From: Barthelona sp. PAP020
Taxonomy: Eukaryota > Metamonada: BaSk clade
Direction of reading: 5' to 3'
Length of the DNA: 43,314 nucleotides
Assembly: GCA_040182905.1 (NCBI GenBank)
Contig: JARQWU010000063.1
Span: forward strand, 1-43,314
Shown piece after piece: positions 39,579-43,314 of the stretch (positions are counted from its first letter, which is position 1; each line of letters opens with the position of its first letter). A program made the position numbers and the translations under genes. The notes under the pieces were generated by a model, which was given only the letters and a program-made list of their open reading frames with translations, did no database searches and was not told the origin of the DNA.

Positions 39579-39925
39579 AATACACCAATAATATTATTAC
39601 TTATTGGAAATTTTTAAAGAGTTTTCGATTATTTTAACTTCAAAATCACTCTCTTTTAAAAACAAAAACAAAACATTCGCAGATTTTTTTCTTTACAGTT
39701 TCAATTTTTTCAATTCTATGCCACGATTCCTTGTGATAAAATAACAATAATCCATTGGTTTTCAATAAAGTTTGAAAATTTTTAATGAACACTTTTCAAA
39801 ATTTTGTTGGATTTTGATTTAATTGATTATTTAATTATTAAATATTTCCCAAAATTATATTTTCTTGTTTGTAAAGAGAAAATTATAAAAAAAATTGTTT
39901 TGCCTGCATTTTAAAAAGAGTTGTA
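39579..39925. promoter_or_regulatory. Divergent promoter region, NHE / MutS homologue
   Basis: A 347-nt, extremely AT-rich spacer between divergent starts. It contains several T and A runs but no defined element or gene. Confidence 0.45.
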
Positions 39926-42160
39926 ATGAGTTACTTGTGCATAATTTCTTCAAACAAAAAGTTTTCATTTATTCATTGGAAATCTGTTGAAGAAAATATT
40001 TGTTATCGAAGAAGTTGTGGATTAAAATTTGTTACTGAATGTAAGAAATTTTTTTAACAATTCAAAGAGCTAATATATAATATAGACTGTAATAATAATG
40101 ATTTTACTAAATTAATAATCAATTCAAATGTGCCTATTGATACAATAGCGATATTAAATGAAAAGACTGAGAATAATTTGGTTATTCGAAGCAACAAAGA
40201 ATTTTCCACAGCTAAGGGAATTCAAACATTAAAATTGTTAAATTTTTCGTCCCATTTATTGCCAAAAGTAAATTATTTTTTTGATAATAGAGATATGATA
40301 AAGTTATTCAGTGGAATGTTTTCTGAGTTTAATGAAAAGATAATAATAAATGAAAAGATATATATAAAACAAATAAATAAAGCAAATACAATTAAAAATT
40401 TTGATGTTGATGAAATAACGTTAAATTTTTGTCAAATATTTAACTCAAACAATAATTTTAATTGGTTTGATTTTTTATTTAGAGAAGGATTTATAATTAA
40501 TTCCAGTATAAATTATATAAAAGATAGAATCATTAATCCTTCAATGGATATTGAAGAGATTGAACGATGGCATGAAATGATCCGATATTTTTCCAACGAT
40601 CCGAATGTTGCAGCAGATATTTATAATTTGCTTAAGAAAGTGAAATCATTCAAATTTTATGAAACTTTTTATCAAACGATGATTAAAAATGAAAAGAATG
40701 GAAAAGAATGGAATAATTTATATGATTCATTGAAAAATTCTTTGGAGATTTTGAAATTTTTGAAATTTTCAAAAGTTTTTCATTTTTTCAATGAACATAC
40801 TGAATATGATTTGAAAGATGATGATAATGAAAAAGTTACACAATTTTTAAATAAAATAGAACAAGTTATAAATTATAAAGCAAAAAATATTGAACAAATC
40901 ATTAAAAAAGATGTTGATGAAGATATTGATCGAATGCGTGATATATTAATAAATATGAATAGTTTATTAACTGCATATGCACAAGAAATATTGAATGATG
41001 ATACTTTTCCCAAAGAAATTGAATCAATCAATTTGTTATATTTAGAACAGATAGGCTTTGTTATTATTTCTAATATGAATGATTGGAAAATAATTCAAAA
41101 GTATGAGATTTTAGATCCTTTATTAATTAATGAACAAGATGAACAATGTTTATATAAGATTAAACAAGTAAAACGATTAGATGATGAAATTGGAGATGTT
41201 CGATCTGATTTAAAAGATCTTTGTTTGGCATATTTGAATAAATTATTGAAATATTTAAATGATTTGATACCGATGATAAAGACTTGGTATAATACATTTC
41301 ATCTTATTGATGTATCAATACTTTCAAGTAAGATTCTTCTAAATGCTAATTTTTGCCTCCCTAATTTTATAAATGAATCTCAAAATCAAATTCTATCCTT
41401 CAATTCAATTTCAACTCTTGAATTTTCTCAAAAAAATACTTTAATTTCTCAAAAAGATTCAAAAATCATTGTCAGTGGTTCCCATCAATGTGGTAAGACT
41501 ACTTTATTAAGAACTATTGGAGCAATTCAAATATTAGCTCAAGCTGGTTTACCGGTACCTTGTTCATCATGTGATTTATTACTTTTGAATTCAATTGTGG
41601 CTGTATATCCTTTATTAAATGTGAAAGACTCTTTATTTGCTTCTTCAATGAAAAGACTTGCAACTATTTTTACAAAACAAAATGAAAATCAATTAATTCT
41701 TTTGGATGAACCATTTAATGGGACAAATCCAATGGATGCTCATGCTTTAACAATGAGTTTATTGGAAGAACAATTTTATGGATTAGTAGTGTTAACTTTA
41801 TCCGCTGACATTGATGTGAACAGTCAAATAAATGCAAATACCCAAAACCTTTTGAAATTTTACAAAGGAGAAATGAATTTGAACATGAAACCCACATTTC
41901 ATTTTACTGAAGGTTTTTCTTCCGGTTTTTATGGAATATTGCTGGCAGAACAATTAAATGTTGATCAGGATTTTATGAATAGAGTTCAATTTGTTCATGA
42001 ATTTGTGTCAAAGGAAGAAGAAATTAGCATTCCTCCTTTGGGTGTGAATATAGACGTATTTAAAGAAATTGATAACGTATATCAACAATTACTCAATGCA
42101 AAAACAAAGAAAGATATCCCTACTTTGCTAGATGTTCTTCAAAAATTTTATCTTTGTTGA
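39926..42160 (+). CDS. Divergent MutS homologue, MSH5-like (one intron)
   Basis: A two-exon gene (39926-40040, 40086-42160) encoding about 729 residues of a MutS-family ATPase. Its layout fits MSH5, which with MSH4 clamps meiotic recombination intermediates, and it has no mismatch-reading domain I. Seen: a lever/core region with INPSMDIEEIERWHEMIRYF and KEWNNLYDSLKNSLEIL, like the MSH5 domain III; LEQIGFVIISNM; DEIGDVRSDLKDL; Walker A GSHQCGKTT (503-511, Thr for the usual Ser); LLRTIGAIQILAQAGLPVPC; and Walker B LILLDEPFNGTNPMDA with Asp579-Glu580. The eukaryotic STFM motif after Walker A is absent (LFASSMKRL stands there), and the segment after Walker B is shorter than usual. The long frame alone starts on GTG at 40130; splicing a 45-nt intron supplies ATG and 53 residues. 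It could instead be another rapidly evolving MSH. Confidence 0.72.
40041..40085 (+). other. Probable spliceosomal intron of the MutS homologue (45 nt)
   Basis: Begins GTAAGA and ends GCTAATATATAATATAG. Exon 1 ends in phase 1 (GAA T); exon 2 gives AC, making Tyr39, and the joined frame continues with no stop. Unspliced, the ATG frame stops at TAA 40055-40057. Removing 27 nt to the nearer AG (40067) would create TAG, so 40085 is the only good nearby acceptor. The branch motif is weaker than in the other two introns (GCTAAT or TTTAAC). Confidence 0.7.
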
Positions 42161-42184
42161 AAGTGAAGCATTTTTTGAAAGAAT

Positions 42185-42188
<4 letters not shown>

Positions 42189-42222
<34 letters not shown>
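42189..42222. repeat. (TC)17 microsatellite
   Basis: Seventeen uninterrupted TC units starting 29 nt after the stop codon of the MutS homologue. Likely length-variable, and probably inside that gene's 3' UTR or just beyond it. Confidence 0.97.
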
Positions 42223-42226
<4 letters not shown>

Positions 42227-42257
42227 AATAGGTTTTCATTCACGTTTATAGACGCCC

Positions 42258-42285
42258 TGATTATCGCAACAGAGAGAGATAATCA
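42258..42285. other. Hairpin with 8-bp perfect stem
   Basis: TGATTATC (42258-42265) pairs perfectly with GATAATCA (42278-42285) around a 12-nt loop GCAACAGAGAGA. It could be a 3'-end or RNA structure, or chance in AT-rich DNA. There is no T-run directly after it as in a Pol III or bacterial terminator. Confidence 0.4.
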
Positions 42286-42411
42286 CATATGTAGACAAAG
42301 TTTCCAGTATTAGAAGTGATCAGTAAAAAATCGTTTTGGCGGTAAAGTGAAAAGGATTTACATTAGTTTTATTTTCTGTTCTACACAGCAAGCTCACATT
42401 CTAAGATTACG

Positions 42412-42428
42412 TTTTTTTTTTTTTTTTT
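42412..42428 (+). repeat. T17 homopolymer
   Basis: Seventeen consecutive T, the longest homopolymer in the window, followed by AAAAG. Poly-T tracts sit just before several start codons here, but no supported gene follows this one, so its role is open. Confidence 0.9.
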
Positions 42429-43314
42429 AAAAGAAGACTACCCTTCGACATCAATTACGCTCAAGACAAGTTCGATCACCCCAGTAAAATCTCAAGCGCT
42501 CAGAAACAAAGTATATAAACAAAAAAACTTATAAATGAAAAAGTCTCTATCTCTCTCTCTATAAACCAAATTTAATTTTTCTTCTTGTTTGAATGTTTTC
42601 CAGAACTTTTCAAAATTTAAGACTGAAGAGCTCAGTTGATTAATAAATAATAAACCTTTACCTTTGTCTATATCAGGGAGGGGAAGAAGTTCCAACGTTC
42701 CTTTCAGGAATCTTTCAGTCTTAACTCTTTTATTTCGCTTTCCAGTGGAAAGGGCTGTTTTGTGCGATGTGCGAAAGTTTTGCAATACTGTTTGTTCAAA
42801 AGAGTGCGAGGTTCCAATATTCTTGAAATTTATCCTAAAGGTAAATATTTCGATCTGGTAACAATATCTCCTTTTACACAACTTTCATTCCATTTTTCCA
42901 AATTTTTCATAGATTTGTTGATTCATATTAGGTAAAATAAATGAGCAGAATTTTCAACATTTTAAAAATGAAATGAAACAAAATATGTAAAAATTGAATA
43001 TAAAATGAATAAATAAATAAAAATTAAAATAAAATAATTATTTTCAAACTAAGAAACAATGTACGTATGAGTGAATAAGAAAACATAATATTTATTAGGC
43101 TAACCGTTTTTATCAGACATTTATGAGGTATGAGTTGTTCAGTAAACAACGAAACGAGTTGGTTTAAGGTTTGGGAAAAAAACTCACGAGGACTCAGATG
43201 CCCAAGTAACTAAAAAAAATTGGACCTAATGTGGAAGTTCATGCTCAATGAACGGAATTTATTGGTCCAGTTGTGAAACAACTATATTTATTTACAAAGA
43301 AAGTAAACTCAGAA

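Larger units (their letters stand above)
42161..43314. other. Gene-free flank, 3' of MutS homologue
   Basis: About 1.15 kb with no supported gene. The frame on the minus strand at 42492-42881 has no ATG and no family likeness. The region holds a TC microsatellite, a short hairpin, a T17 run (42412-42428), a second short CT-rich patch near 42543-42561, and a G-richer block (42661-42800) that I cannot identify. Confidence 0.5.

Noticed and set aside
40055-40057. Stop-codon reassignment (TAA read as an amino acid) in the MutS homologue
   Set aside because: Other genes end with TAA, TAG or TGA at the expected protein ends, and a splice event explains the stop.
40041-40067. Shorter 27-nt intron in the MutS homologue ending at AG 40067
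   Set aside because: It creates TAG at the junction; the 45-nt version keeps the frame.
42271-42280. ACAGAGA string as a U6 snRNA fragment
   Set aside because: Flanking U6 core sequence is absent; the string belongs to a GA-rich hairpin loop.
42631-42660. GAGCTCAGTTGATTA resembling a tRNA D-arm
   Set aside because: No matching anticodon arm, T-arm or acceptor pairing around it.
42492-42881. 129-residue open frame on the minus strand
   Set aside because: No ATG, no recognisable motif and no upstream T tract; it is probably non-coding.

Overview
The window is a piece of nuclear genome from an intron-poor, AT-rich unicellular eukaryote. By eye it is about one third G+C. It has fifteen protein-coding genes, most of them single long exons. 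The families are purely eukaryotic: SSU processome, FACT, nuclear pore, DDK kinase, UFMylation and a meiotic MutS. There are no operons, bacterial ribosome-binding sites or recognisable mobile elements. An AIR9-type protein (known from land plants and several excavates) and very short introns with ACTAAC close to the 3' splice site suggest an excavate-type protist, possibly a parabasalid. That placement is inference. The 5' splice sites (GTATTT, GTAATT, GTAAGA) are looser than the GTATGT-like consensus of Trichomonas.

Layout. 1-829: no supported gene. 830-2320 (-) CDK5RAP3/C53, divergent from 2729-3337 (+) PNO1. 3414-13716 is a run of minus-strand genes: an acidic Lys-tailed orphan, a WD40 protein, UTP10/HEATR1, a 124-residue orphan and a CDC7-like kinase. 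14244-19311 (+) is AIR9. 20427-26303 (-) is a giant type I membrane protein of unknown family. 26782-29193 (-) is a membrane protein laid out like the alpha2delta VWA/Cache proteins. 29383-32466 (+) is SPT16 and 32853-33557 (+) is NUP35/Nup53. 34084-37317 (-) is glycogen phosphorylase and 37578-39578 (-) is a Na+/H+ exchanger. 39926-42160 (+) is a divergent MutS homologue laid out like MSH5. 42161-43314 has no supported gene but holds a TC microsatellite, a T17 run and a hairpin.

Three short spliceosomal introns (38, 43 and 45 nt) were found by reading across the 5' ends of genes whose long frame had no usable ATG: UTP10, AIR9 and the MutS homologue. In each case splicing restores an ATG, keeps the frame and completes the N-terminus. 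All three lie within the first 39 codons.

The genes are a housekeeping mixture with no shared pathway along the window. PNO1 and UTP10 both act in 40S ribosome assembly. CDK5RAP3 would act at ER-stalled ribosomes. SPT16, CDC7 and the MutS homologue act on chromatin and DNA. NUP35 acts at the nuclear pore, and the phosphorylase and exchanger in carbohydrate and ion metabolism. The least explained items are the 1958-residue membrane protein, the degenerate VWA receptor-like protein, the two small orphans and the reduced MutS ATPase. I see no new multi-gene system.
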